From: 43-108 sp001915545 | Lineage (GTDB): Bacteria; Bacteroidota; Bacteroidia; Bacteroidales; Bacteroidaceae | Direction of reading: 5' to 3' | Assembly (NCBI GenBank): GCA_902491215.1 | Contig: CABUGV010000042.1 | Location: 1 to 30,954 of the forward strand | Length of the DNA stretch: 30,954 nucleotides | Shown here: positions 14,963 through 23,405 of the stretch, in pieces | Layout of the letters: each line of letters opens with the position of its first letter | How positions within the stretch are numbered: the first letter of the stretch is position 1 | The notes under the pieces: generated by a model | What the model saw: the letters and a program-made list of their open reading frames with translations, nothing else | Database searches by the model: none | Told to the model about the DNA's origin: nothing | Program-made: the position numbers and the translations under genes

Positions 14963-15875
14963 ATGAAACTTTTTACAGGACTTCGTCGGCGCTGGCACGA
15001 CTTTATGCATAACGAGGAGCTCAAGCAGAAAATCTATAAAGTTGTCTTTGAATCGGACACGCCTCAGGGAAAGCTGTTCGACATAATCCTTATGTTGCAG
15101 CATTGTTTTGAGTGTACTTCTGGTCATAATGGAGAGTATGCACATATTTCCTCATTCGGCTTATCTGGTTCTCAGAGTGCTGGAGTATCTGCTCACCTTC
15201 ATTTTCACCATAGAATATCTGGCGCGCATATATTGCTTGAAACAGCCGGCAAAGTACATTTTCAGCTTTTTCGGAATTGTGGACCTTTTGGCCACATTGC
15301 CTGTCTATCTCAGCTTTTTCCTGCACGGGTCGCACTATCTGCTGGTCATACGTGCCTTCCGTCTGATACGTATATTCCGAGTGTTCAAGCTTTTCATGTT
15401 CATCAACGAAGGAAATCTGCTTCTGCGCTCATTGTGGATAAGTGCTCCTAAGATTCTGATATTCTTCTTTTTTGTTCTGATATTGGTTACATCGATGGGC
15501 ACAGTCATGTACATGATTGAAGGAACCGTGCCGGGTTCTGATTTCAACAATATCCCCAACAGCATATATTGGGCCATTGTGACCATGACAACCGTGGGTT
15601 ACGGCGATATTACTCCAGTCACCCCCGTAGGCCGTTTCATTTCGGCTGTCATAATGCTTATCGGTTATACAATAATTGCTGTCCCTACAGGAATCGTTTC
15701 TGCAACAATGGTCAGCCAGCACAAGAAGTTTGCCAAGCGCAGATGCCCGAAATGCAATCGCGACGGACACGACAGCGAAGCCCAGTTCTGCAAGTATTGC
15801 GGCGCAAGGCTGGACGATTATAAATCTGCTGACGACAATGAAATAAACATCCGTCCTACAGATGAGCGTTTCTGA
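14963..15875 (+). pseudogene. Kv-type voltage-gated ion channel gene with a one-base frameshift
   Basis: Two overlapping frames together encode one voltage-gated K+-channel-like protein. The first frame gives the cytoplasmic N-terminus (MKLFTGLRRRWHDFMH...GKLFDIILML). The reading then makes sense only if one base near 15098 is dropped, continuing SIVLSVLLVIMES. The 913-base span is 304 codons plus one base, giving a 303-residue product once corrected. The second frame carries S2-S3, an S4-like arginine helix (IRAFRLIRIFRVFKLF), S5, the K+ selectivity filter TMTTVGYGDITP, S6, and a C-terminal zinc ribbon (CPKCNRDGHD...CKYCGARL). The site is not in a long homopolymer. It could be a true mutation, an assembly error or, less likely, programmed shifting. 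An internal TTG start at 15108 would lose part of S1. Confidence 0.8.
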
Positions 15876-15894
15876 CACATCGGATACTATACAC

Positions 15895-15942
15895 AAAAAC
15901 AATGCGGAGCAAAGTCTTAAAAACTTGCTCCGCATTGTTTTT
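15895..15942. terminator. Strong bidirectional terminator
   Basis: An 18-bp perfect stem (15895-15912 with 15925-15942) with a 12-base loop. The arms begin with A's and end with T's, so it works as an intrinsic terminator in both directions between the convergent channel and lipocalin-like genes. Confidence 0.9.
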
Positions 15943-15952
15943 ATGTGTATTG

Positions 15953-16900
15953 TCAGCGTTTTTCCTTAAGCTGAATCTTTTTCCCGTCAGACTTTCTTGT
16001 CAATGTGGCTTCGTCGCCCTTGCCTCGCAGGTCATGTACAGGATCTGCATATCCGTACCCCGAAGCGGTACGATACTGCTTCAGCACAGACTGCTGGCCG
16101 TCGAATGAAATCTGAACCACTCCCGTTTTCTGATAGAATGCGGCTTTGACTTCCTTGCCGTCACCGGTTGTGAATGTGGCATCAAGCTTGTCTTCTGTAC
16201 CGAGGGTGGAGTAGAGCAGTTTGCCGCGTCTGCTCACCAGCAGGTTGCCTTCGAATTTCTCAATCATGTAAGTGTCGTCGTCTTCAACGTTCCACACAGA
16301 AGTTCCGTCAGGTCTTTTGCGGTGGTCAAGCACAACACTGCCTTCAGGCATGAACAGTTCTGCTTGGGATGAATCGGGTGCAAACACAATGAACGAGGCG
16401 TATGAAGAATTCGGATCTGTTGCCGATACCACCTTTTCTCCATCTTCGAACACTCTTATCTTTTTCTTGAGAACTTCAGAGTAGGTATATCCCATTGCCG
16501 CATCGCTTCCGCCGATGGCTTGAGGAACTGAATCCTGTCTTGTATATTGTATTCTGTACATTTCGCCTTTGCCGAGAGTCAATGTGTCGTTGTTGAGCGA
16601 GATGACCGACAGAGTGTCTGAGAAGTCTATGGTCTGTCCGTTTCCAATGCTTTTGCCTTCAAGCACAATCTGTCCTTTGTCCAGCAGTTTCCATTTCTCA
16701 TACTTCAGCGTGGCCATGCCGATTGAAGAAGCCTCTCCGCATTCATTCATGGTTATGCCCTGAACGTAGTTCTTGTTGACAGGCATTACTTCAATCCAGT
16801 TGCCTGTCAGGTCCTTTTCCGTTATCTCGCTTTTGTTTGTACACGCCGCTGATGCCAAAACCGCAAAAGTCATCAGCAGGGCTGTTTTCTTGTTTTCCAT
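15953..16900 (-). CDS. Lipocalin-like lipoprotein
   Basis: A 315-residue lipoprotein (signal ending ASAAC, lipid Cys20). The first domain begins KDLTGNWIEVMPVN...QGITMNECGEASSIGMATLKYEKWKLLDKGQIVLEGKSIGNG, a pattern seen in lipocalin-like (Lipocalin_5-type) Bacteroidota proteins. The second half (about 140-315) looks like repeated beta-strand segments with charged tails (FYQKTGVVQISFDGQQSVLKQYRTASG) and may be a MliC/NlpE-like barrel. It starts 23 bases after the GH16 gene on the same strand, so it is probably co-transcribed. The ligand or role is unknown. Confidence 0.65.
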   Translation of the reverse strand: MENKKTALLMTFAVLASAACTNKSEITEKDLTGNWIEVMPVNKNYVQGITMNECGEASSIGMATLKYEKWKLLDKGQIVLEGKSIGNGQTIDFSDTLSVISLNNDTLTLGKGEMYRIQYTRQDSVPQAIGGSDAAMGYTYSEVLKKKIRVFEDGEKVVSATDPNSSYASFIVFAPDSSQAELFMPEGSVVLDHRKRPDGTSVWNVEDDDTYMIEKFEGNLLVSRRGKLLYSTLGTEDKLDATFTTGDGKEVKAAFYQKTGVVQISFDGQQSVLKQYRTASGYGYADPVHDLRGKGDEATLTRKSDGKKIQLKEKR

Positions 16901-16923
16901 AATCGATGCTTTTATGTATTGTG

Positions 16924-17700
16924 TTATTGTATAAGTTCGTGAAACTTGACCCAGTCGATTTCCATTTTGACCGGATAATCTTTCGGATCGGCCTTGCCGA
17001 CCCAGCTGCCCTCAACCTGCATGTCTATGAGCAGATAAAAAGGTGTACCGAAAGGATATTGTCCCTTCTTGTCTGTTTCTATTTTCGGGTAGGCAAATGT
17101 TCTCTTGCCGTTGATGGAGAACACAAGGCTGTCTGGCAGTATCTCAACGGCATAGACATTGAAGCCGTCGGCATCAATCTTGCCTGTAGAACTTTGTTTC
17201 GGGTTGCTTTTCTCGTTTAGTACAAAAGTGTAGTACGAATGTACCGTCTGGTAGGCAAATCCGTCGTAGTTGAGGCGTTCCATTATGTCTATTTCGCCTC
17301 CGTTGGGCCATTTGCCTTTTTCCGGAAGCATCCATATTGCCGGCCATGCACCTTTGGCACCGTCCAGACGTGCCTTCACTTCCACCTTGCCGTAGGTTAT
17401 GTTTTTCTTGCCTTTGGTGTATACACCTCCGGTGATGTAGCGTGCCGTGTCTTCAGGTGCAATCCCGTCATTGACTTTTCCGTAGAGCACTAGTTTTCCC
17501 TTTCTTACATCGTACAAGCTTTCGTGGTACGACATGTGTCTGTTCCAGTCGGAACTTCCGCGTGGAATTTTGCTCCAGTATTCGTCATTGATTTCTTTTC
17601 CGCTGAATTTTTCTTCCCATGCGAGGCGATATTTTTGAGCCTGCATAGTAAGCGGTAAGATAGCCAGACATAATGCCGATAAGATTTTTGATGTGTTCAT
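16924..17700 (-). CDS. Secreted GH16 family endo-beta-glucanase-like enzyme
   Basis: A 258-residue beta-jelly-roll hydrolase with a cleavable signal (ILSALCLAILPLTMQA). The catalytic motif GGEIDIMERLNYDG gives nucleophile E136, assisting D138 and acid/base E141. It is flanked by KVEVKARLDGAKGAWPAIWMLPEKGKWP and followed by QTVHSYY, and ends WVKADPKDYPVKMEIDWVKFHE-like sequence. This is the laminarinase/lichenase/porphyranase clan; beta-1,3-glucan is a reasonable but unproven substrate. The ATG at 17700 is preferred over upstream in-frame ATGs (17706, 17787) because it starts the signal peptide directly. It leads a two-gene transcript with the lipocalin-like lipoprotein; no SusC/D neighbours are present. 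Confidence 0.85.
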   Translation of the reverse strand: MNTSKILSALCLAILPLTMQAQKYRLAWEEKFSGKEINDEYWSKIPRGSSDWNRHMSYHESLYDVRKGKLVLYGKVNDGIAPEDTARYITGGVYTKGKKNITYGKVEVKARLDGAKGAWPAIWMLPEKGKWPNGGEIDIMERLNYDGFAYQTVHSYYTFVLNEKSNPKQSSTGKIDADGFNVYAVEILPDSLVFSINGKRTFAYPKIETDKKGQYPFGTPFYLLIDMQVEGSWVGKADPKDYPVKMEIDWVKFHELIQ

Positions 17701-17901
17701 TGTCATGCTTTCGTTAAGATTTAAGTAACGGGATAGTAGCACCGGCAAAAATAGTAAATATTGATTACGCAGTGCCGATTTTAGCATTCTTTCAATACCG
17801 TTTCAGACTTTTTGTATAAAAGGTCGTTTCGTTTCTGCAATACATTGCCTGCACTCCGATTTTATATATTTCCTTAACGCTGTTTAGTGGAAGCAATTTG
17901 C

Positions 17902-17909
17902 TACATTTG
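17902..17909 (+). promoter_or_regulatory. Putative -7 element for the dehydrogenase-ribokinase run
   Basis: TACATTTG matches TAnnTTTG and lies 58 bases before the ATG at 17967. A TTTA at 17883 is a weak, slightly close -33 candidate. Confidence 0.4.
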
Positions 17910-17966
17910 TATCTACTGTTCCGTGCAGTATCTTTTTTATGACCTTAAACAATAAAACCTAATAAT

Positions 17967-19001
17967 ATGCTTGCTTATACATATATGGAAAAAGGCAGGT
18001 TTGAACTTATAGACAAACCTGAACCGTGCATATTGAACCCTGGTGATGCCATCGTGCGCGTCACTCTCGGGAGCATCTGCACAAGCGACCTTCACATCAA
18101 GCACGGGAGTGTTCCGCGTGCCGTTCCTGGTATTACGGTTGGACATGAAATGGTTGGAGTAGTCGAACAGGTTGGTGACGCAGTAACCTCGGTCCGTCCG
18201 GGCGACAGGGTGACAGTCAATGTTGAAACATTCTGCGGTGAGTGCTTTTTCTGCCGTCACGGCTATGTCAACAACTGTGAGGACCCAGACGGCGGTTGGG
18301 CTTTGGGATGCCGTATCGACGGCGGACAGGCCGAATACGTCAGAGTGCCTCATGCCGACCAGGGGCTTGACCGTATTCCCGACAGCGTGAGCTACGAACA
18401 GGCTCTCTTTGTCGGCGATATTCTCGCTACCGGTTTCTGGGCCGCACGCATTTCTGAAATTACTCCTGACGATACGGTACTGATAATCGGAGCTGGTCCT
18501 ACCGGCTTGTGTACTCTCCTTTGCGCACGTCTCAAGAATCCTCGATGCATCATCGTGTGCGAAAAGTCCGAAGAACGTCGCCGTTTCGTCAGTGAACACT
18601 ATCCCGACGTGCTGACTGTTGCCCCCGATGACTGTCTTGATTTTGTCAAGGAACATAGTAAGCATGGAGGAGCCGACATTGTCATCGAGGTTGCCGGTGC
18701 CGATGATACATTCCGTCTTGCATGGGAGTGTGCACGTCCTAATGCCGTAGTCACCGTTGTTGCTCTCTATGACCGTCCGCAGATACTTCCTCTGCCTGAT
18801 ATGTACGGAAAGAACCTTACATTCAAGACGGGTGGCGTTGACGGATGCGACTCTGCCGAGATACTGCGTCTGATTGCCGAAGGAAAGATTGACACCACTC
18901 CTCTCATCACGCACCGTTACCGTCTCGGCGACATTGCTGAGGCCTACAGAATTTTCGAGAACAAGCTCGACGGAGTCATAAAGATTGCCGTTGCGCCTTG
19001 A
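17967..19001 (+). CDS. Zinc-dependent medium-chain alcohol dehydrogenase
   Basis: A 344-residue MDR-family oxidoreductase using NAD(P). Catalytic zinc ligands are Cys38 (SICTSDLH) and His60-Glu61 (VGHEMVG). Structural zinc cysteines lie at 90, 93, 96 and 104 (CGECFFCRHGYVNNC). The Rossmann motif is LIIGAGPTGLC. The substrate cannot be fixed; resemblance is to sorbitol, threonine and secondary-alcohol dehydrogenases. It is followed after 61 bases by a flavin reductase family gene and then ribokinase, which suggests a small carbon or redox operon, though the gaps also allow separate promoters. Confidence 0.88.
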   Translation: MLAYTYMEKGRFELIDKPEPCILNPGDAIVRVTLGSICTSDLHIKHGSVPRAVPGITVGHEMVGVVEQVGDAVTSVRPGDRVTVNVETFCGECFFCRHGYVNNCEDPDGGWALGCRIDGGQAEYVRVPHADQGLDRIPDSVSYEQALFVGDILATGFWAARISEITPDDTVLIIGAGPTGLCTLLCARLKNPRCIIVCEKSEERRRFVSEHYPDVLTVAPDDCLDFVKEHSKHGGADIVIEVAGADDTFRLAWECARPNAVVTVVALYDRPQILPLPDMYGKNLTFKTGGVDGCDSAEILRLIAEGKIDTTPLITHRYRLGDIAEAYRIFENKLDGVIKIAVAP

Positions 19002-19062
19002 TGTCTGTTCTCGAACATGAATTGATTTTTTTACATTACAAACCATAAAAACATATCTGATT

Positions 19063-19623
19063 ATGCGTAAGAATTTTGGAATAAAAACATGGCTGTATCC
19101 TATGCCTGTATTCATTGTTGCGGCATACGATTCTGAGGGCAAACCCAATGCCATGAATGCCGCGTGGGGTGGCATATATACTGATAACATGGTGGGAATA
19201 TGTTTGTCTGAAGGCCACAAGACCACGCAGAACATTCTTTCCACAAAGGCTTTCACCGTAAGCATGGCTACTGCCGACCGTGTTGCGCAGTGCGATTTTG
19301 TAGGCATCGTGTCGGGCAACAAGGAACCCGACAAGTTTGCCAAGGCCGGTTTCCATGCCGTGAAGTCTGAATATGTCAATGCTCCTCTGATAGAGGAATT
19401 GCCTATGGCTGTTGAGTGCGAGCTCGTTTCGTACGATCCTGAGACGTGCTATATGGTAGGCAAGATTGTCAACGTCTCTGCATCAGAAGAAGTGCTCGAC
19501 AGCAACGGCAATATTGACGCTTCAAAGTTGAGGCCTATTACATACGACCCGGTCAACCACAACTATTACGTTCTTGGCGAAAAGGTGGGCAACGCTTTTT
19601 CTGATGGAAAATCTCTAAAGTGA
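19063..19623 (+). CDS. Flavin reductase-like FMN-binding protein
   Basis: A 186-residue protein of the flavin reductase-like domain superfamily. Typical segments are MPVFIVAAYDSEGKPNAMNAAWGGIYTDNMVGICLSEGHKTTQNILSTKAFTVSMATADRVAQCDFVGIVSGN (about 15-90), then FHAVKSEYVNAPLIEELPMAVECELVSY. Such small proteins bind FMN and reduce flavins or related substrates with NAD(P)H. The full-length domain is present with no obvious defects. It lies between the dehydrogenase and ribokinase genes on the same strand, and no partner monooxygenase is adjacent. Confidence 0.85.
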   Translation: MRKNFGIKTWLYPMPVFIVAAYDSEGKPNAMNAAWGGIYTDNMVGICLSEGHKTTQNILSTKAFTVSMATADRVAQCDFVGIVSGNKEPDKFAKAGFHAVKSEYVNAPLIEELPMAVECELVSYDPETCYMVGKIVNVSASEEVLDSNGNIDASKLRPITYDPVNHNYYVLGEKVGNAFSDGKSLK

Positions 19624-19667
19624 TGTGAAACAAAAAGTCAGTTATCTGTAAAACGCATGAATAGGCA

Positions 19668-20582
19668 ATGGGCAAGATAGTAGTCGTAGGAAGCAGCAAC
19701 AACGATCTCGTTGTGAACGTAGGTCGTGCTCCGAGTGCGGGAGAAACCGTTTTCGGACAAAGCTTTATGGTTAATCCGGGAGGCAAGGGAGCCAATCAGG
19801 CTGTAGCTGTAGCCAGAATAGGCGGGAGTGTTTCTTTCGTTACAAAGGTAGGAGATGATTTGTTCGGCAAACAGACGAAACAGCATTTTCTTGATGAAGG
19901 GATTGACCTGTCGCACGTGCTGACTGACTGCAATGCACCTACAGGCACGGCATTGATTACGGTCGAAGATAGCGGTGAGAACCGTATTATTGTTGTCTCT
20001 GGTGCAAATGCGTCGTTGAGAGTGTCCGATATCGACGATGCTGCCGGGCTGATTGATGAGTGTGATATTGTTCTGGTTCAGCTCGAAATTCCGTTGCCGA
20101 CGGTCGAGCATGTTGCTGAACTTGCTGCATCGAGAGGCAAAAGGTTGATTCTTAATCCTGCTCCGGCATGTGCTCTGTCCGACAAACTTCTTGGTTGTGT
20201 TTCGCTGATAACTCCTAATGAGACGGAGGCCGAAATTCTTACGGGCATAAAGGTTGCTGATGAAAGTTCAGCTTCTCGTGCCGTTGATTTCTTTCTAGGC
20301 AAAGGTGTTCAGCAGGTTGCCATAACTCTCGGTTCGTCGGGTGCTTTTGTCGGAACGCGCGATGTCAGAACCCTTGTTCCTGCTTATAAGGTAAATGCCG
20401 TTGATACGACAGCCGCAGGCGATGTCTTCAACGGTGCACTGGCTGTCTCGTTGTCCGAAGGACGCTCTCTCCTCGAAGCCGTTCGATTTGCAACAGCCGC
20501 TTCGGCCATAGCCGTGACACGTCGTGGTGCTCAGTCGTCCGTACCGGTGAGAAGCGAGGTAGATGACTTGCTCAGCAAATGA
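19668..20582 (+). CDS. rbsK: Ribokinase (PfkB family)
   Basis: A 304-residue sugar kinase phosphorylating ribose at O5. PfkB signature 1 is VNPGGKGANQAVAVARIGG (about 36-54). Signature 2 is VDTTAAGDVFNGAL, with the catalytic base at Asp252. The substrate region near the start, GSSNNDLVVNVGRAPSAGETVFG, is the ribokinase form. Length is normal. No rbs transporter or repressor is adjacent. Other PfkB kinases such as deoxyribokinase remain possible but less likely. A multi-hairpin segment follows the gene. Confidence 0.88.
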   Translation: MGKIVVVGSSNNDLVVNVGRAPSAGETVFGQSFMVNPGGKGANQAVAVARIGGSVSFVTKVGDDLFGKQTKQHFLDEGIDLSHVLTDCNAPTGTALITVEDSGENRIIVVSGANASLRVSDIDDAAGLIDECDIVLVQLEIPLPTVEHVAELAASRGKRLILNPAPACALSDKLLGCVSLITPNETEAEILTGIKVADESSASRAVDFFLGKGVQQVAITLGSSGAFVGTRDVRTLVPAYKVNAVDTTAAGDVFNGALAVSLSEGRSLLEAVRFATAASAIAVTRRGAQSSVPVRSEVDDLLSK

Positions 20583-20651
20583 CATTGTTTATTCTTGGTA
20601 ATAATAAATTTGTACGTGTTTTGTAATCTGAGTTGAGAACCTTATTTTTAG

Positions 20652-20742
20652 CTCCAGTACTTCTTAGGAAGTACTGGAGTATTTGTTAGGCAGTATTACA
20701 ATACTTAGGCCTCAGTATTGCAGTACTTCCCAAGAAGTACTG
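20652..20742. repeat. Cluster of three hairpins built from related repeats, probable bidirectional terminator
   Basis: Hairpin 1 is CTCCAGTACTTC/GAAGTACTGGAG (20652-20663 with 20668-20679, TTAG loop). Hairpin 2 is CAATACT/AGTATTG (20699-20705 with 20714-20720). Hairpin 3 is CAGTACTTC/GAAGTACTG (20721-20729 with 20734-20742, CCAA loop). An imperfect direct repeat, CAGTATTACAATACT versus CAGTATTGCAGTACT, links the units, and alternative pairing around 20692-20705 is possible. It lies between convergent genes. Confidence 0.7.
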
Positions 20743-20795
20743 AACGTGTCTGCAACAGTGTCGATGATTGATTGCAACCGTGTTTGTTCTTGTTG

Positions 20796-21350
20796 TTATC
20801 TCAGCTGTGAATTGATGGCTTTCATCACATTTTTTCTGGTGGTCCTCAATCCCGCTGTAAGCATTGACGGTTCCATAATTTCGAGAGCGTTTCTAAGTTC
20901 TACCAGCAGTTCGGGAAAGAAACGGCACTGTTCGAAAGCCAGCTTCATGCACATGGCCTTTACACTGATGGGTTCGGCAACGGACATCATGTGTTCCATG
21001 CAGAAATCAAGAAAGTCGGTGCGCACCGTTTCTTCATGGAACGGCTGTCGGAGCAGTAGGGTGAGCAGAAGTCTTCTTTTGGAATCGCTTTTTGTAGACA
21101 TGGCTTCATCTATGAGCTCATCGTGTTTCTGGTAGAGCCACTTGTTGGTGTGAAGGTCGAAATGGGTAAGAATCCATGCTGCATTTTCCGATACTCTTTT
21201 GTCCTCGTCGAACATCAGAGTGTAAAGCATCTTTCTCATCCCTTCGCCTCCTATACCTTGAGCATAGTAGCATGCTTCATGGATGTCATCCTCATGTATC
21301 CTGTTTGACAGTTTCTGCTTGAGCGACTTCAACGTGTATTTCTTTTCCAT
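20796..21350 (-). CDS. Helical (HEAT/ARM-like) repeat protein of unknown function
   Basis: A 184-residue, almost entirely helical protein. Successive helix pairs such as GIGGEGMRKMLYTLMFDEDKRVSENAAWILTHF, DELIDEAMSTKSDSKRRLLLTLLLRQPF and FLDFCMEHMMSVAEPISVKAMCMKLAFEQC resemble HEAT/ARM-type repeats used as protein-binding scaffolds. There is no signal peptide or catalytic motif. Its C-terminus (TTRKNVMKAINSQLR) is basic. It starts 25 bases after the transglutaminase-like gene on the same strand, so the two may share a transcript. The family is common in Bacteroidales as a hypothetical protein; no role is assigned. Confidence 0.65.
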   Translation of the reverse strand: MEKKYTLKSLKQKLSNRIHEDDIHEACYYAQGIGGEGMRKMLYTLMFDEDKRVSENAAWILTHFDLHTNKWLYQKHDELIDEAMSTKSDSKRRLLLTLLLRQPFHEETVRTDFLDFCMEHMMSVAEPISVKAMCMKLAFEQCRFFPELLVELRNALEIMEPSMLTAGLRTTRKNVMKAINSQLR

Positions 21351-21375
21351 ATTTTATCTTCTTTATGGGAACGTT

Positions 21376-22602
21376 TCATTTTTGCTTCTGCGGAGACTGC
21401 CAAGCATAATTGTCGTCATTGACAGATATGTTTTCGGGTCTTCTTTCACTGCTGTCGCATCCTGTCGGTTGCAGTATTATGTAGTTTACAGGGTTTTCCT
21501 TGTTGCTTTCAGTGTTGAATCCGTAGTGTGTCCAGCTTTCTATGTAGAACAGATTCTTTGCCATGTATTCGTATAGATAATCCTCCGTATTTGTTTTCCT
21601 TTCGTTGTTCCAGTTCGCTTCCTCGTTGACTTTGACAGGTTTGTCTGTTCTCAGTCTCTCTCTTACTTCTTGTACGCTCAGCATGTTGCCTTTGTCGTCA
21701 GTCACCCATGCATTGTTCGTAGGGTCAATCCAAAGCCATTTGTTGAGCTCTGACGAATACACAGCATTGATGACATGGCAATCGTTGATGTAAGTTTTTG
21801 GCAAGCATGTGATGACCCTTGAAGGAATACCGATAGACAGGTAGCATTCGTTGAGAACCGTTGCAAGCCCGCGGCAGTTCAATCCTCTTTTGCCGTCCTT
21901 GCAAGCCTCTGCATAGTTAATTGCATTTGCACCTCCTGAAGGATTTCCGTTCTGACCGTCGTGACGTATCTTGTTGTGGATATATGTGAGTACGTTCTTT
22001 ATTGTTGCAGTTTCATCGTTTGGTACAACAAGACTGTCCAGATTAAAATATTGTCTTACGCGTTTCAGGTCTGGATTGTCTGCTTGCAGATAGGTTATTA
22101 CGGGTAAAGTGTCGGTAGACAAAGATTTTGTATATGCAGGCGCACTCTTCAGAATATAGAGGTAGTCAGTCGTTGCTTTCAATTTGTCCAATACTGGTTT
22201 CAGTGCCTCTGCATCAAGAATGTTTTTCAGGTCAGAATCGTTGATAAGTTTTTTGTAGCTGATTTCCAATTTGCCGTCCTTCAGTGCTTCTATAAGACTG
22301 GCTGTTGCTTCATCTTTCTTACCTTGTTTTGCCTGAATGCAAGCAAGATTGTAGTAGCTGGCATATTTGAAATAAGAATAACCTTCGGACACTTTGTCTG
22401 AATATTCTTCATACAGTTCTATGATGTTTCTGGAAATCGTTTCACAGTCTTTGAATCTGTCTTCTTTGGACTTTAAATAGAACAGCTCGTTGAGAGAATC
22501 TACCTTCTCTGTAAATCTTCTTTCTATTTCAGTTTGTGCCGTTGCACCAGTGAATGACATAAAACCCAATAGCAGTGATAATATCAGTTTTTGTTTTTTC
22601 AT
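21376..22602 (-). CDS. Secreted transglutaminase-like domain protein
   Basis: A 408-residue exported protein with a signal peptide ending near GATAQ (about residue 23). The N-terminal half (about 30-150) is helical, TPR-like (YYNLACIQAKQGKKDEATASLIEALKDG). The C-terminal transglutaminase/protease-like core has a Cys-His-Asp triad: GLNCRGLATVLNECY (Cys243), NDCHVINAVY (His276) and WLWIDPTNNAWV (Asp293). Bacterial members are usually proteases or amidases rather than crosslinkers; the substrate is unknown. It is the last chromosomal-type gene before the AT-rich mobile region. Confidence 0.82.
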   Translation of the reverse strand: MKKQKLILSLLLGFMSFTGATAQTEIERRFTEKVDSLNELFYLKSKEDRFKDCETISRNIIELYEEYSDKVSEGYSYFKYASYYNLACIQAKQGKKDEATASLIEALKDGKLEISYKKLINDSDLKNILDAEALKPVLDKLKATTDYLYILKSAPAYTKSLSTDTLPVITYLQADNPDLKRVRQYFNLDSLVVPNDETATIKNVLTYIHNKIRHDGQNGNPSGGANAINYAEACKDGKRGLNCRGLATVLNECYLSIGIPSRVITCLPKTYINDCHVINAVYSSELNKWLWIDPTNNAWVTDDKGNMLSVQEVRERLRTDKPVKVNEEANWNNERKTNTEDYLYEYMAKNLFYIESWTHYGFNTESNKENPVNYIILQPTGCDSSERRPENISVNDDNYAWQSPQKQK

Positions 22603-22937
22603 TTTGTTGATGATAAATTGAATATTATTGTTTGGTTGTTCTGTTTTTCTTTGATATGAACTATGATTGTGTTTGTAGTTACTATCAGCTCATTCACATT
22701 AATGGCTGAATTTATCTTCAAAATTACGGAAAATCTCTGGAATAATCTTTAAGGTAAGAGAAATGATGTTATGAAAAGAAAGCCTCGTTAGTGTATTATT
22801 ATATTATGTGTAAATGATATTACACTTACCCCGCTTTTCATTAAAAGAATCATTAGAAAATAGGAGATTTTTACAAAAAACTCTATTTTTGTGCTTGGAT
22901 TGAGGTAACTCTTTCACAAACATATGAAAAAAGAAGA
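22603..22937. other. AT-rich intergenic stretch, left flank of the mobile region
   Basis: No convincing gene. On the minus strand TAATTTTG (22719-22726) may be the -7 element of the transglutaminase gene. A short inverted repeat GTGTAA/TTACAC lies at 22808-22825. A 51-codon open frame (22924-23079) crosses the candidate attachment core just downstream, but has no recognisable content. Base composition shifts sharply to AT-rich here. Confidence 0.5.
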
Positions 22938-22951
22938 AGCGTTATGCTTAT
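22938..22951 (+). repeat. Left copy of 14-bp direct repeat (candidate attL core)
   Basis: AGCGTTATGCTTAT, identical to 28337-28350. Seventy bases further in lies AACGCACAAAAATAAGCAT (23022-23040), which is also echoed near the right copy. Confidence 0.55.
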
Positions 22952-23021
22952 TTCCCTATACTGAAATACAGTTAGTTGCATACGCTGTTCTTAAAGGTTG
23001 TTCTTACGTTATCCATATTAG

Positions 23022-23040
23022 AACGCACAAAAATAAGCAT
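23022..23040 (+). repeat. Candidate integrase arm-type repeat, left
   Basis: AACGCACAAAAATAAGCAT matches AACGCACAAATAAGTAT at 28302-28318 apart from a two-base length difference and one substitution. Confidence 0.45.
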
Positions 23041-23193
23041 TTTAATTGGTTTGTGGTTAACTTTTCCTTGCTATCTTAATATGAATAGAAGAAAAAGCGT
23101 TAATTTTGCAACGTGAATAAAAAAATAAGTGCCTATGGTATAGATTATCAAAATAAAGACATAAGATAAAAAGCGTTAGCTTGTGTATATTCT

Positions 23194-23313
23194 TATTTTC
23201 TGAAATCGCCAAATTAAAGAAACGTTCAAGAAGTACAAAGTTGATGCCTGCGCTCATAGCGTGGGCTTTTACTTGTATTTGAACGTATGGTGTTTGGCGA
23301 TACCAAGAAAATA
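23194..23313 (+). other. Structured element A: 120-nt, five-stem imperfect hairpin
   Basis: Nested pairings are TATTTTCT/AGAAAATA (23194-23201 with 23306-23313), ATCGCCAAA/TTTGGCGAT (23205-23213 with 23293-23301), ACGTTCAA/TTGAACGT (23222-23229 with 23279-23286), GTACAAAGT/ACTTGTA (about 23233-23241 with 23271-23277, one bulge) and GCCTGCGCT/AGCGTGGGC (23246-23254 with 23258-23266). The two G-T wobbles in the apical stem favour the plus strand as the folded molecule. AGCGTTAGCTT lies 12-22 bases upstream (23172-23182). The element ends 92 bases before the lipoprotein gene. The same architecture recurs at 28355-28470. Confidence 0.75.
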
Positions 23314-23405
23314 GATACACAGTAAATAGTCCACGTTTTTTATTTGTCTATCGCTGAAACAAGGACTATCAAAACAAGTAATAAACAATAAAATCATTGA
23401 GCAAA

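Noticed and set aside
17937..19379. Minus-strand open frame (480 codons) opposite the dehydrogenase and flavin reductase genes
   Set aside because: It spans two clearly real genes and their intergenic gap on the other strand; a shadow frame.
22924..23079. 51-codon open frame across the left attachment-core candidate
   Set aside because: No recognisable domain and it overlaps repeats; probably chance in AT-rich DNA, though an integration-interrupted small gene cannot be excluded.
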